Below are positions 17,601-26,318 of a stretch of DNA of 64,000 nucleotides, in pieces (positions within the stretch are counted from its first letter, which is position 1; each line of letters begins with the position of its first letter). This stretch comes from Rhodoligotrophos sp. CJ14 (lineage in GTDB: Bacteria; Pseudomonadota; Alphaproteobacteria; Rhizobiales; Im1): assembly GCF_038811545.1 (NCBI RefSeq), contig NZ_CP133319.1, forward strand, positions 3,856,001 through 3,920,000, in the 5' to 3' direction. The notes below the pieces were generated by a model. It was not told the origin of the DNA and did no database searches. It was given only the letters and a program-made list of their open reading frames with translations. A program made the position numbers and the translations under genes.

Positions 17601-19970
17601 GCCCTCGCCAAGACTGCCATCGAACCGCGGCTTGATGCCGATCATCGGACCTTGCGGCAGAATGGATCGGCTGAGGACCTGCTCAACGGCCCGCCCGCCC
17701 GCCTCGCGCATGCGCAAGGCAATATCGGCCTGCATCGGCCGGGTCGTTGCGGGAACATCGCCAAGCATCACCTCGACACGAGCCTTCCCCTCGGCATCGG
17801 TGACCGGCAGCTCGGCCATTGGCCGGCGAACCGGCTCGACCGCCTCATCGGCAAGGCCGAAGGAATAGCCTGGGAACGCCTCGAGCCCGGCTGCGGCCTT
17901 CATGACAGTTTCACCCTCGAGCGCAAGACCGGCGGCTGGTGCACCATAAAGGAACCGTCCGGCGACATCGACCGTGAAGGGCGCGCGCGGATTGAGAGGG
18001 CCTGCCGCACCGGAGAGCTCGAGCTCCAGCCGGTCCGGCACGAAATCCTCGACAAGAACGCTCGCCTGCGCCAGCGGCGGCGCATCGGGATCCAGATAGG
18101 CACGGATGCTCCAGCTGCCGCGCATGGCATCATTCGGCAGGGTAATGCTCAGCGCATGCCCGCCTTGCCCCTGATCGGGGACGCTCTCGCGTTTGAGCTC
18201 AACCCCATCCGGCCGTTCAGCGACGACGGTGAGCGGCAGCCCCGTCGTTGCCTGAGCATTGGCGTCGCGCACGAGGGCCGCGATATGGACGGTTTCGCCG
18301 GGCCGATAGATGCCGCGCTCCGTATAGAGGAAAACATCGGTGGCGCCGGGTGCGCTCCGGCCCGCGACCCCGCGATCGGACAAGTCGAATGCCGGCTCGG
18401 TGAGGTCGATGAACCCGAAATCCTCTTTGCCAAGGAGGGCGGTGACCACCGCAGGGGCAAGCCCCCCTGCGCCCCGTGTCATGCCCGCGGGAAAATGTGC
18501 ATATCCATCCGCATTCGTGCGCGCCGTACCCAGAACCTCGTTATTCCTGGCAATCAGCCTGAGCTCGACCTGATCGAGCGGGTTCGCCGTCGATAGGGAT
18601 CGTGCGAAAATATGGAGACCATCGGTACCGGACGCGCTGGCAAGCCCCATATCGGAAACGACGAACCATTGCGTGGCCTGGGATTCCCATGGCTTGTCCA
18701 CGCTGTCTTTGGGCCGGGCGCGCAACACATAGACGCCTGGCCGACGCTCCCTCAGAACCTCCGTCACAGGAAAGCCCGTCGTCACCTCCTTGTTCAGCTC
18801 TGCCGCCGATTGAAGCGTGCCCGACCAGATCTTCTCGCCTTGCTTTTCCGCAATCTCATTTGCGCGATAATTGTCGAGCTGTGAGAGGAAAAGATCATCG
18901 GTGATCGCGCCCGCGAGGCTGCGGTCTCCGATCCGGTAAAGCTCCAGGTCGAGCTGAGGCGCATTGACGGAAATGATCGGAATCGTTTCCTGGCCAATGG
19001 GTGGCAGCACGAAACTGCGCCCGGAGAACCGCACCGACGCCGTACGATCGCGCACATAGATCTGAAACGTGGCCGGGCGCTCCAGCACCTCGTTCACGAC
19101 CGAGGGAATGCCGGACCGCAACGCCACCCGGTAGCGCTCACCATGGCGCATATTATCGATGCAGATCTGCCGCTCTTCGACCTGCACCTCTCCGGGTGTC
19201 TTTTCATTGACGGTGACGAACTTGGCCATGCCGTCTTCGACACGCGCCAGCGGCTCGGAGAAGCGGATGCACAGGCGCGGCGACAAGGCATCGGAATCGA
19301 TCGTGTAATCCACGACCCGGAAGCCCTGGTCGCGCCGCAGCTTGTCATAGGCGGCCTGCACCGCTTCCGAGCTGTGCTGTGCAAGGCTAGCTTTATAGGC
19401 CTCGATCGCCGGCCGATAAAGCTCGCGCCGCTCGAGGGCCCGCGCCAGCGCCGCCAGGGCTTCGGCCCGCAATGCTGCATCCGGTGCTGTCGCAAACGCG
19501 TTCAGCGCTGCTGAGCTTGCCTCGACCGGCAACCGGTAGCGCTCTTCATAATCCTCGGTCTGCAGGGAGAGCAGGGCATTGGACAGAGCGATCCACACCG
19601 GCGTATTGCTCACGTCCTCCTGCAGGGCTGCGCGGAACGCCTGGATGGCGCTGCGCTGGTCCCCTTGGGCCGCGGCCCTGAAGCCCCGTTGCTCGGCATT
19701 GACCCGGTGATCCGTGCTGATGTCCCGATCGGATTGCAGCGCCTTGAGATAGCGCCGGGCCTCGCCGCTGATCCCGGCGGGAAGGAAGCTGAGCATGCTG
19801 GCCTGATCGGCCTCGGAAAGCCCACTGCTGCTCTGTTGCGCAGCCGTGGTCGCGGCTTGCTCAACCTTGGCTGGTGCAGGGCTTTGCGCCGATACAGGAA
19901 CAAGAAGCGGGGAGGATAACAGAAACACGGCACCGGCAATGGCCTGGAGCACGCTTCGCGAGGTCGACAT
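14646..19970 (-). CDS. yfhM: bacterial alpha-2-macroglobulin with thioester
   Basis: A 1774-residue periplasmic protease trap. It has a Sec signal peptide (VFLLSSPLLVPVSAQ) and no lipobox cysteine, unlike the lipoprotein form in E. coli. An N-terminal helical, TPR-like stretch (about residues 70-210) precedes the chain of macroglobulin (MG) domains, MG2-like regions (VFLYTERGIYRPGETVHIAA), the bait region and the thioester motif C1321-A-E-Q1324 in YPYGCAEQLTSR, then the thioester domain helices and a C-terminal receptor-like domain. An intact CxEQ means it can bind proteases covalently. It heads the operon with pbpC. The symbol follows the E. coli homologue. Confidence 0.95.
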   Translation of the reverse strand: MSTSRSVLQAIAGAVFLLSSPLLVPVSAQSPAPAKVEQAATTAAQQSSSGLSEADQASMLSFLPAGISGEARRYLKALQSDRDISTDHRVNAEQRGFRAAAQGDQRSAIQAFRAALQEDVSNTPVWIALSNALLSLQTEDYEERYRLPVEASSAALNAFATAPDAALRAEALAALARALERRELYRPAIEAYKASLAQHSSEAVQAAYDKLRRDQGFRVVDYTIDSDALSPRLCIRFSEPLARVEDGMAKFVTVNEKTPGEVQVEERQICIDNMRHGERYRVALRSGIPSVVNEVLERPATFQIYVRDRTASVRFSGRSFVLPPIGQETIPIISVNAPQLDLELYRIGDRSLAGAITDDLFLSQLDNYRANEIAEKQGEKIWSGTLQSAAELNKEVTTGFPVTEVLRERRPGVYVLRARPKDSVDKPWESQATQWFVVSDMGLASASGTDGLHIFARSLSTANPLDQVELRLIARNNEVLGTARTNADGYAHFPAGMTRGAGGLAPAVVTALLGKEDFGFIDLTEPAFDLSDRGVAGRSAPGATDVFLYTERGIYRPGETVHIAALVRDANAQATTGLPLTVVAERPDGVELKRESVPDQGQGGHALSITLPNDAMRGSWSIRAYLDPDAPPLAQASVLVEDFVPDRLELELSGAAGPLNPRAPFTVDVAGRFLYGAPAAGLALEGETVMKAAAGLEAFPGYSFGLADEAVEPVRRPMAELPVTDAEGKARVEVMLGDVPATTRPMQADIALRMREAGGRAVEQVLSRSILPQGPMIGIKPRFDGSLGEGDTAQFDVIAITPELQKTETKSASWTLYQIEKNFQWYMTDGRWNYEPVTFTKRIANGTVDIPSDQPALIEARVQWGRYRLEIDAPGLQDAAASVEFDAGWYVEAATAETPDVLEVSLDKQSYKPGETARLKITPRFPGVAAVTVMSDRLIAMKAVEVGDTETVVELPVDQSWQPGAYVTATLYRPADIPASRMPSRAIGLTWLSSDMSARTLAVSLDAPEVTRPNGPLNVTARVSGAAAGDDVFITVAAVDVGILNLTRYQPPAPESWFYGQRRLGMDLRDVYGKLIDSMVAAPGAIRSGGGEAGSSIEGSPPTQPLVAQFSGIVKVGPDGTAPISFDIPQFNGTARLMAVAWSKDAVGQANRDVIIRDPVVLQASVPRFLAPRDEAEITIDIANTDAPAGDYRVGVNATNEIGVGEASAEQVVHLAAGERKSITARLTGAEIGLGIVTLSLTGNGLELEQELFIPVQPGIAPSSRRLVKAIPARDGKLAIGPEIFQGTSGDNGSLQLSIMRSAALDVPSLLLKLDRYPYGCAEQLTSRALPLLYFNTVAAEIGVARDGGADKRINTAIGEVLAKQSSSGSFGLWSPGSGDLWLDAYVTDFLTRAREKGYTVPDIAFEQALDNLQNSLSYSTDLDSGGAALGYALYVLAHNRRAAIGDLRYYVDAKLDAFKTPLAKAQLGAALALYGERERAAQAFSAAVAAVPSPTAASARELSARTDYGSALRDAAGTLALMLEVKPALPLNQELVSRVSALRANVEYTSTQDDAWLLLAANGLMAHSDALSLELGDMPVRGSLFHSYEQAEVAMHPIRIANRSDQTVDAVLTVTGIPDQAPPAGGSGFSITRTYYDMDGNEVSVEKARQNDRFVVVLTVTQQNALPARVLVVDRLPAGFEIDNPHLVKSADLAAFDWLPDEVNTSHVEFRSDRFVAAFDRAQGNQDEMTMAYVVRAVTPGRYTHPAATVEDMYRPELAAWTDQGRVEVEAAR

Positions 19971-20137
19971 GGAGCTTCCCCTGCATACGCGATGGGCGCT
20001 TGCGATTATGGGAGGCGAACAGCATCACTAAACCGCAGCGCGACGATCGCAGGCGCGGATCGCCTCCCCGCTGCCTGCGGGCGCAGTTTCCTCCGAAGCG
20101 GGCCAAGAGTCCAGCGCCAGCCTATGTACCAACAGCG

Positions 20138-21052
20138 TCAGCCGCGCGGGGAGCGGTTGACGAGATAGATGCCCACGCCGATCAGCGCGACGGTCATGAC
20201 CAGGAGGGGGCTGATCGGCTCCCCCAGAAGCACGGCCCCGCCCGCAAAGCCGATCACCGGCACGAGAAAGCTGAATGAGGCAAGCTGCGATGCGGGATAG
20301 CGCACCATCAGCCACAGCCAGCCGATATAGCTCGCAAACACCACGGCCAAGACCTGATAGGCAACGGCGATCCACACCACCGGCGATGGGTTGAAAATGC
20401 CGGCTTCTGGAACGAAGAGCAGCAGCAGCGGCATGAGCACTGCCGAGATCCCGAGCTCATAAAGCAGGGTCTTCTCGGGGGCGATGGTTGACAGCCGGCC
20501 GGCTTTGAACAGAACCGACTGCACACCCCACAGAATGGCGGCAATCAGGATCATCATGTCGCCGAACAGCTCGCTAAGGCTGGGGAGAGTGAGCCCCTCA
20601 TAAACGGCAAGCGCCAGACCGCTGAAGGCGAGGGCCAGGCCCAAACTCTTCGTCCGGGTGAGCCTTTCGCCCGGGATGAAGAAATGGGCGCCGATCGCCA
20701 CCGCGAAGGGGGACATGTAGAAGAACAGCACCCCCCGAGACACGGTCGTGTAGGTCATTCCCCAATAGAAGAGAACGAACTCGATCGCGAATATCACCCC
20801 CATGAAGATGCCAACCCCGAGGCTGCCATCGGCCTTGAACATGGGAATGCCGCGCCAGAGCATCCACGCGACCATCAGGATCGTGCCGCCGATCGAGCGT
20901 ATCGAAGCAAGCCAGATCGGCGAGATGCCGCCGACCGAGACCTTCACCGCCACCTGGTTGAGGCCCCAGCTCGCGCAGATCAGAAGCATGAGAGCGAAGG
21001 CAAGACCATCCAGACGGTCATGCCGGTGAGGCGTCGATGCGGCGTGAGACAT
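20138..21052 (-). CDS. DMT superfamily (EamA) transporter
   Basis: A 304-residue membrane protein with ten predicted helices in two EamA halves; the first is CASWGLNQVAVKVSVGGISPIWLASIR and the second ends GFAGGAVLLGEPISPLLVMTVALIGVGIYLVNR. Such proteins export amino acids, nucleosides or other metabolites. The histidine-rich N-terminus (HAASTPHRHDR) is cytoplasmic. It follows the HAAT binding-protein gene by 162 bases in the same direction, so co-transcription is possible but not certain. The substrate is unknown. Confidence 0.88.
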   Translation of the reverse strand: MSHAASTPHRHDRLDGLAFALMLLICASWGLNQVAVKVSVGGISPIWLASIRSIGGTILMVAWMLWRGIPMFKADGSLGVGIFMGVIFAIEFVLFYWGMTYTTVSRGVLFFYMSPFAVAIGAHFFIPGERLTRTKSLGLALAFSGLALAVYEGLTLPSLSELFGDMMILIAAILWGVQSVLFKAGRLSTIAPEKTLLYELGISAVLMPLLLLFVPEAGIFNPSPVVWIAVAYQVLAVVFASYIGWLWLMVRYPASQLASFSFLVPVIGFAGGAVLLGEPISPLLVMTVALIGVGIYLVNRSPRG

Positions 21053-21214
21053 CTGAGCTCTGGGCGGAAGGGCAGGGCGACAGTCGTTATGCTCTACCAG
21101 TCCGCGAATGCCCCGGCCATCAGATAATCACAACCCGTGAGGTCGCGCTGGCAAGGCGGGAGGAGTGTGGGGATGGCCCTGTAGATCCTCCCGCCGACTT
21201 TTCTTGCGCGCGCT

Positions 21215-22417
21215 TTACTTCACAAGCTCGCAGCCGCCCTGGTCGAGAGGCCGGAACGCCTTGTCGGCGGGGATGGTGGCAACCAGGTTGTAATAGTCCC
21301 ACGCACCCTTCGAGTCCTCCGGCTTCTTCACCTGGAACAGATACATGTCATGAGCCGCAAGGCCATCCGGACGCACCGTGATGGTTCCGAACAGCTCATC
21401 CTGGATTGGTGCTTCCTTCAGCTTACCGATGACGGCCTTGGCCTCTTTCGTACCGGCAGCCTTGATCGCCTCCAGATAATGGAGGACGGATGAATAAACG
21501 CCCGCATGCACCATGGTCGGTTTCGCCGGCCCACCTGCCTTCTGATAGCGGTCAGAAAAGGCGCGGGTCTTGTCGTTCATATCCCAATAGAACGACTCGG
21601 TCAGGCTCAGCCCCTGCGCAGCTTGCAGTCCGAGCGCATGAATATCCGTGATGAACACCAGCAGGCCCGCGAGGTTCTGCCCGCCTTGCACGATGCCGAA
21701 TTCGGAGGCTTGCTTCACCGAGTTGATGAAGTCGCCGCCCGCATTGGCGAGCCCGATCACCTGCGCTCCGGAGGATTGGGCCTGCAGGAGATAGGAGGAG
21801 AAATCCTGTCCCGGATAGGGATAGCGGGTCGATCCGAGCACCTCGCCGCCGGCCTTCTTCACAAGCTCGGACGCATCACGCTCGAGCGCATGCCCGAATG
21901 CGTAATCGGCCGTGATGAAGAACCAGCTCTTGAGTCCCTGATTGACCATGGCACTCGCCGTGCCATTTGCCAAAGACCAGGTGTCATAAGTCCAGTGGAT
22001 GGTATTGGGCGAGCAATTCTTGCCTGTAAGATCCGACGTACCGCCGCCGGAGACGATCACCACCTTGTTCTTCTCGCGCGTCACTTCCGCAACCGCCAGA
22101 GCCGTGGATGAGGCCGGCAAGTCGAAAATCGCATCGACCCCTTCCTGGTCATACCACTGGCGGGCGATATTCGATGCGATATCCGGCTTGTTCTGATGGT
22201 CGGACGAGATGACCTCCACCTTGAAGCCTGGGTTCTTTGCGGTGAAGTCTTCCACTGCCATCCGTGCGGCAATCACCGAGCCTTCGCCGGTAATGTCCGC
22301 ATAGATCCCGGAACGATCATTCAGCACGCCGATCTTGACCGCCTGCTCTTGCGCCAGGCTCACGCCCGCGAACAAGGCTAGGCTCGCAACCGCGGCCAGC
22401 ACAGTTTTTGCTATCAT
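21215..22417 (-). CDS. HAAT-type ABC transporter substrate-binding protein
   Basis: A 400-residue periplasmic binding protein of the Leu/Ile/Val receptor (peripla_BP_6) family. The signal peptide is MIAKTVLAAVASLALFAGVSLAQ and the mature part starts VKIGVLNDRSGIYADITGEG. It has a strong GGGAGG ribosome site (22423-22428). In alphaproteobacteria these paralogs bind aromatics, amides, urea-type compounds or amino acids; the ligand here is not known. It lies 115 bases after a lone LivF-type ATPase gene and is divergent from a complete liv operon, so it may share those permeases. Confidence 0.9.
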   Translation of the reverse strand: MIAKTVLAAVASLALFAGVSLAQEQAVKIGVLNDRSGIYADITGEGSVIAARMAVEDFTAKNPGFKVEVISSDHQNKPDIASNIARQWYDQEGVDAIFDLPASSTALAVAEVTREKNKVVIVSGGGTSDLTGKNCSPNTIHWTYDTWSLANGTASAMVNQGLKSWFFITADYAFGHALERDASELVKKAGGEVLGSTRYPYPGQDFSSYLLQAQSSGAQVIGLANAGGDFINSVKQASEFGIVQGGQNLAGLLVFITDIHALGLQAAQGLSLTESFYWDMNDKTRAFSDRYQKAGGPAKPTMVHAGVYSSVLHYLEAIKAAGTKEAKAVIGKLKEAPIQDELFGTITVRPDGLAAHDMYLFQVKKPEDSKGAWDYYNLVATIPADKAFRPLDQGGCELVK

Positions 22418-22532
22418 TGCCGTTCCTCCCTCAGACTAGTTGGTGCAAGCGCTCGTGACACTGATCGTAGCCAGATGCGGTGACCTTCGAATCATTGATG
22501 TCTAGCCGGCGAGCGCTGCTGCACAGGCTGCA

Positions 22533-23270
22533 TCAAACGCCGAGGTAGCGGTGAAGCTTCTCCACATTCTGGCTGATCTCGCTATTGGGGATCATGTCGA
22601 TGACGCGGCCCTGCTCGACCACATAGTGGCGGTCGGCCACCGTCCCGGCGAAATGGAAGTTCTGTTCGACGAGAATGATGGTGAAGCCGCGCTGCTTGAG
22701 CTGGTTGATGGTCACGCCGATCTGCTGGACGATGACCGGTGCCAAGCCTTCGGTCGGCTCATCGAGCAATAGGAGCTTGGCGCCCGTGCGCAAGATCCTC
22801 GCAATCGCGAGCATCTGCTGCTCGCCGCCGGAGAGCTTGGTGCCCTGGCTTTTCAGCCGCTCCTTGAGATTGGGAAAGAGCTGGAAGATCTCGTCTATGC
22901 TCAGCCCGCCTTCATTGATGACCGGCGGCAGCGTGAGATTTTCCTCGACATTCAGACTCGCGAAGATGCCCCGTTCCTCAGGGCAGAAGCCGATGCCAAG
23001 GCGGGCGATGGAGCGCGAGGGCTGATTGATCAGTTCCCGGCCGTTGAACTGAACCGAGCCGCGCCGCTTTCTGACTATGCCCATGATGGACTTGAGCGTT
23101 GTCGTCTTGCCGGCTCCGTTGCGTCCAAGCAGGGTCACCACTTCCCCTTGCCGGACATCGAAGGTCATCCCGTGGAGGATGTGCGATTCGTCGTACCAGG
23201 CCTCCAGGCCGCGCACCGCCAACATCACATCCGTCTGGGTTTTTCCTGGTCGCTCTGCAACATCAAGCAT
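22533..23270 (-). CDS. HAAT-type ABC transporter ATP-binding protein (LivF type), orphan
   Basis: A 245-residue ABC ATPase with Walker A GRNGAGKTT, the Q-loop region CPEERGIF, signature LSGGEQQMLAIAR, Walker B LLLLDEPTEGLAP and the switch histidine region VEQNFHFA. The sequence around EERGIFASLNVEENL is typical of the LivF branch. Its partners LivG, LivH and LivM are not adjacent; the next complete set is in the divergent operon from 23865. A first methionine at 23270 gives a 15-residue leader before MLAVRGLEAWYD; a start at that second Met is also possible. Confidence 0.9.
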   Translation of the reverse strand: MLDVAERPGKTQTDVMLAVRGLEAWYDESHILHGMTFDVRQGEVVTLLGRNGAGKTTTLKSIMGIVRKRRGSVQFNGRELINQPSRSIARLGIGFCPEERGIFASLNVEENLTLPPVINEGGLSIDEIFQLFPNLKERLKSQGTKLSGGEQQMLAIARILRTGAKLLLLDEPTEGLAPVIVQQIGVTINQLKQRGFTIILVEQNFHFAGTVADRHYVVEQGRVIDMIPNSEISQNVEKLHRYLGV

Positions 23271-23864
23271 GAACTGCTCCGCACTTCTGACTGGGTTTGC
23301 CGCACGCTAGCACGCCTGTCCCTCGTGATCACCCGGCGAGAGGATCGAATCCTCATCACCGGCAATGCACGCAACCCCGGGCATGCCGAGCCTCGCCCAT
23401 TGCGAGATTATTTTCCGCCGTGCCGCCAGTCGAAGTTTGGCTCCGGGCCAACGAAACTGTCTCTATAAAGATCTATTGTCAGCATTCCTTGATCTATCGG
23501 CGCGTGTTTGCAGCGCATGCTTGTGATTGTGCTGCTACTCCCTGTGAGGATCCTGCGTTGCCAGCCCGAGACCTGTCAACTTAGCCTTTGGGATGGTATC
23601 TGATACTCTCGCTGGAGGCGGTGCGTAGCCGTGCGAATGGGGGCGGGTGCAATGTCCCCTGGGCCTCACTTCACTGTTTGACCCTAAGAGCTGAGCAGGT
23701 TATCAATTCTCATTGCTTGCGATGATGACAATGCTAATCATGATCGTCACTTAGCAGCGGTCTAGAGGGGGTAAAGAGGCATTTTGTAATCCGGCGAGTT
23801 AGACTTTCGTCGGATAGGAAGCATTTTCGACGCCGTTATGATTGCAACGGGGTGGGGTGGATCT
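23271..23864. other. 594-base divergent intergenic region
   Basis: No convincing gene lies here. The region separates the leftward LivF-type gene from the rightward liv operon. It holds a possible plus-strand promoter at 23678-23706 (listed separately). A T-arm-like string near 23341-23355 looks like part of a tRNA but has no matching 5' half. The ribosome site GGGGTGGA (about 23854-23861) precedes the livH start at 23865. No strong repeat was seen. Confidence 0.5.
23678..23706 (+). promoter_or_regulatory. candidate sigma-70 promoter for the liv operon
   Basis: TTGACC (23678-23683) and TATCAA (23701-23706) are separated by 17 bases; five of six and four of six positions match the -35 and -10 consensus. 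It would give a leader of about 150 bases before livH. This is motif evidence only. Confidence 0.35.
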
Positions 23865-24791
23865 ATGCAGGGATCCTTCGAATACTTTCTGAATCAGCTC
23901 ATCAATGGTGTAACCCTCGGATCCATCTACGGCCTGATCGCGGTGGGATATACGATGGTGTATGGCATCATCGGCATGATCAACTTTGCCCACGGCGAGA
24001 TCTTTATGATCGGTGCCTTCAACGCGCTGATTGCCTTCCTCGTGCTCGGCATGATCGGACTGACCTGGGTCCCCCTGGCTTTGCTCATCGTTCTCGTCAT
24101 CGCCATGGCACTCACCGCGGTTTATGGCTGGTCGCTGGAGCGCATTGCCTATCGGCCGTTGCGACGATCACCGAGACTTGCCGCCCTCATCACCGCGATC
24201 GGCATGTCCATCTTCCTGCAGAACTATGTCCAGCTCCTTCAGGGTGCGCGCAACAAGCCCATCCAGCCGGTGGTCTCCGGCGGTATCGAGATCATGCGTT
24301 CGGGCGATTATGTGGTCTCCCTCAGCTACATGCAGATGATCATCATCGGCCTGACCATCGTGCTCATGTCGATCTTCTCCTGGACCATTGCCAAGACGCC
24401 CTTTGGTCGCGCGCAGCGGGCCTGCGAACAGGATCGCGACATGGCCGCCTTGTTGGGGGTCGATGTCGACCGCACCATCTCGCTGACCTTCGTGACCGGC
24501 GCCATACTGGCCTCGGTGGCCGGACTGATGTTTCTGCTCTATTATGGCGTGATCGATTTCTTCATTGGCTTTCTTGCCGGAATAAAGGCCTTCACCGCGG
24601 CAGTTCTGGGTGGCATCGGCTCTCTGCCGGGCGCGATGCTGGGTGGGCTGCTGATCGGGCTGATCGAGGCGTTCTGGTCCGGCTATTTCAGTCTTGAATA
24701 CAAGGACGTGGCCGCCTTCTCCATTCTCGTGCTCGTCCTGATCTTCCGGCCCACCGGCCTGCTCGGTCGCCCGGACATCGAGAAGGTTTGA
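23865..24791 (+). CDS. livH: branched-chain amino acid ABC transporter permease LivH
   Basis: A 308-residue inner-membrane permease with about eight helices. The segments LINGVTLGSIYGLIAVGYTM, INFAHGEIFMIGAF and AAVLGGIGSLPGAMLGG are the hallmark LivH motifs, and EQDRDMAALLGVDVDRTI is the cytoplasmic coupling loop. MQGSFEYFLNQ at 23865 has a better ribosome site than the upstream ATG 23838, which would add nine unlikely residues. It is followed by livM after three bases. Confidence 0.93.
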   Translation: MQGSFEYFLNQLINGVTLGSIYGLIAVGYTMVYGIIGMINFAHGEIFMIGAFNALIAFLVLGMIGLTWVPLALLIVLVIAMALTAVYGWSLERIAYRPLRRSPRLAALITAIGMSIFLQNYVQLLQGARNKPIQPVVSGGIEIMRSGDYVVSLSYMQMIIIGLTIVLMSIFSWTIAKTPFGRAQRACEQDRDMAALLGVDVDRTISLTFVTGAILASVAGLMFLLYYGVIDFFIGFLAGIKAFTAAVLGGIGSLPGAMLGGLLIGLIEAFWSGYFSLEYKDVAAFSILVLVLIFRPTGLLGRPDIEKV

Positions 24792-24794
24792 GGG

Positions 24795-26303
24795 ATGACG
24801 GCCGTATCCGCGCCTGAACATGTCGGGGTGCGCCCGCGCTCCTTAACGGCGGATCTGGTGAAGGAAGGCGCGCTCGCAGCGCTGGTCGTGGCGGCATTGA
24901 CCATCGGCCTTGTCGGCTTCAGGACCATCGACACACCTGCAGGCCTTTCGGTCACCACCCGCTTTCTCGATGTGCTCGCGGCAGCGGTCATCGCCTTTAT
25001 CGGCCGCATCTGGGTGGCGATGCTCGAGCAGGACCGCCCGCGCCCGGTCGCTCTGATGGCCTTGCCCGTAACGGCCATCCTGCTGTTGATGCTGCTGAGC
25101 TATACGCTCTTCGGCGAGAATATCGGCCGCATCCTGCATGCATCATTGCCCTTCGAAGATCCGGTCGTGATGTGGATCGTGGCGGCGACGGCACTGGTGA
25201 TCGGCCTGCGCGCCGTGTGGATGCTGCGCCATGGCGGGCGCACCCTCAGCCAGGAAGAGGCCGAAGCGCGGAAGGAGCGGGTGGCGGCGCGGGTCAAGCA
25301 GATATCGATCTATGTGGGCCCGGTCCTGCTGCTTCTGGCCCTGGCCTTCCCGTTTATTCCCGGCATTGACCGCCGGCTTCTCGATATTGGCATTCTCGTC
25401 GTCACCTACATCATGCTGGGCTGGGGGCTGAACATCGTGGTCGGCCTCGCGGGCCTTCTCGATCTCGGTTATGTCGCCTTCTATGCGGTCGGCGCCTATA
25501 GCTATGCCTTGCTCGGCACCTATTACGATGCGAGCTTTTGGCTTTGCTTGCCCTTCGCAGGCATCATGGCCGCCTTCGCCGGCATATTGCTCGGCTTTCC
25601 CGTGTTGAGGCTGCGCGGCGACTATCTGGCCATCGTCACCCTCGGCTTTGGCGAAATGATCCGGGTCGTCCTGATCAACTGGTACGAGTTCACCGGCGGC
25701 CCCAATGGCATTTCGGGTATTCCGCGCCCCAGCTTCTTTGGCCTGCCATTTGAGCGGGTTGCCCGTGACGGCCAGGAGACGTTTCACAGCTTTTTCGGCC
25801 TGACCTATTCGCCCCAGGACCGCATCATCTTTCTCTATTATCTTATTCTGGCCCTCGCCTTGGTCACCAACCTGTTCACCTTGCGAATCAGGCGGATGCC
25901 CATCGGCCGTGCCTGGGAAGCGCTGCGCGAAGACGAGATCGCCTGCAAATCCCTTGGCATCTCGCCACGGAACACCAAGCTCACCGCCTTTGCCATCGGT
26001 GCCATGTTCGCCGGCTTTGCCGGTGCTTTCTTCGCCACCCGCCAAGGCTTCGTGAGCCCGGAAAGCTTTACCTTCATTGAATCCGCCGTGATCCTGGCCA
26101 TCGTCGTGCTGGGCGGTTTCGGCAGCCAGCTTGGCATCGTCTTCGCGACCCTCCTGCTCATCGGTCTGCCGGAATTCTTCCGCGAGCTGCAGGAATATCG
26201 GATGCTCGCCTTTGGCGGTGCCATGGTGCTGATCATGCTTTGGCGGCCAGCCGGGCTTCTCGCCCATCGCAGCCCGACCATGCTCTTGTCCAGCAAGGCT
26301 TAG
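24795..26303 (+). CDS. livM: branched-chain amino acid ABC transporter permease LivM
   Basis: A 502-residue permease, at the long end for LivM. The first about 170 residues carry extra helices (LVKEGALAALVVAALTIGLVGF and following) like the N-terminal domain of E. coli LivM (DUF3382), then the standard core with GWGLNIVVGLAGLLDLGYVAFYAVGAY and the coupling loop GRAWEALREDEIACKSLGI. The end AIVVLGGFGSQLGIVFA matches the family. It forms the membrane channel with LivH. Confidence 0.93.
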   Translation: MTAVSAPEHVGVRPRSLTADLVKEGALAALVVAALTIGLVGFRTIDTPAGLSVTTRFLDVLAAAVIAFIGRIWVAMLEQDRPRPVALMALPVTAILLLMLLSYTLFGENIGRILHASLPFEDPVVMWIVAATALVIGLRAVWMLRHGGRTLSQEEAEARKERVAARVKQISIYVGPVLLLLALAFPFIPGIDRRLLDIGILVVTYIMLGWGLNIVVGLAGLLDLGYVAFYAVGAYSYALLGTYYDASFWLCLPFAGIMAAFAGILLGFPVLRLRGDYLAIVTLGFGEMIRVVLINWYEFTGGPNGISGIPRPSFFGLPFERVARDGQETFHSFFGLTYSPQDRIIFLYYLILALALVTNLFTLRIRRMPIGRAWEALREDEIACKSLGISPRNTKLTAFAIGAMFAGFAGAFFATRQGFVSPESFTFIESAVILAIVVLGGFGSQLGIVFATLLLIGLPEFFRELQEYRMLAFGGAMVLIMLWRPAGLLAHRSPTMLLSSKA

Positions 26304-26318
26304 AGACGGGAACCCCTA

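Noticed and set aside
23337-23364. A tRNA T-arm-like string (ATCGAAT flanked by GG and CC) upstream of livH
   Set aside because: No partner acceptor strand, D-arm or anticodon arm could be matched upstream, so at most a chance match or degraded remnant.
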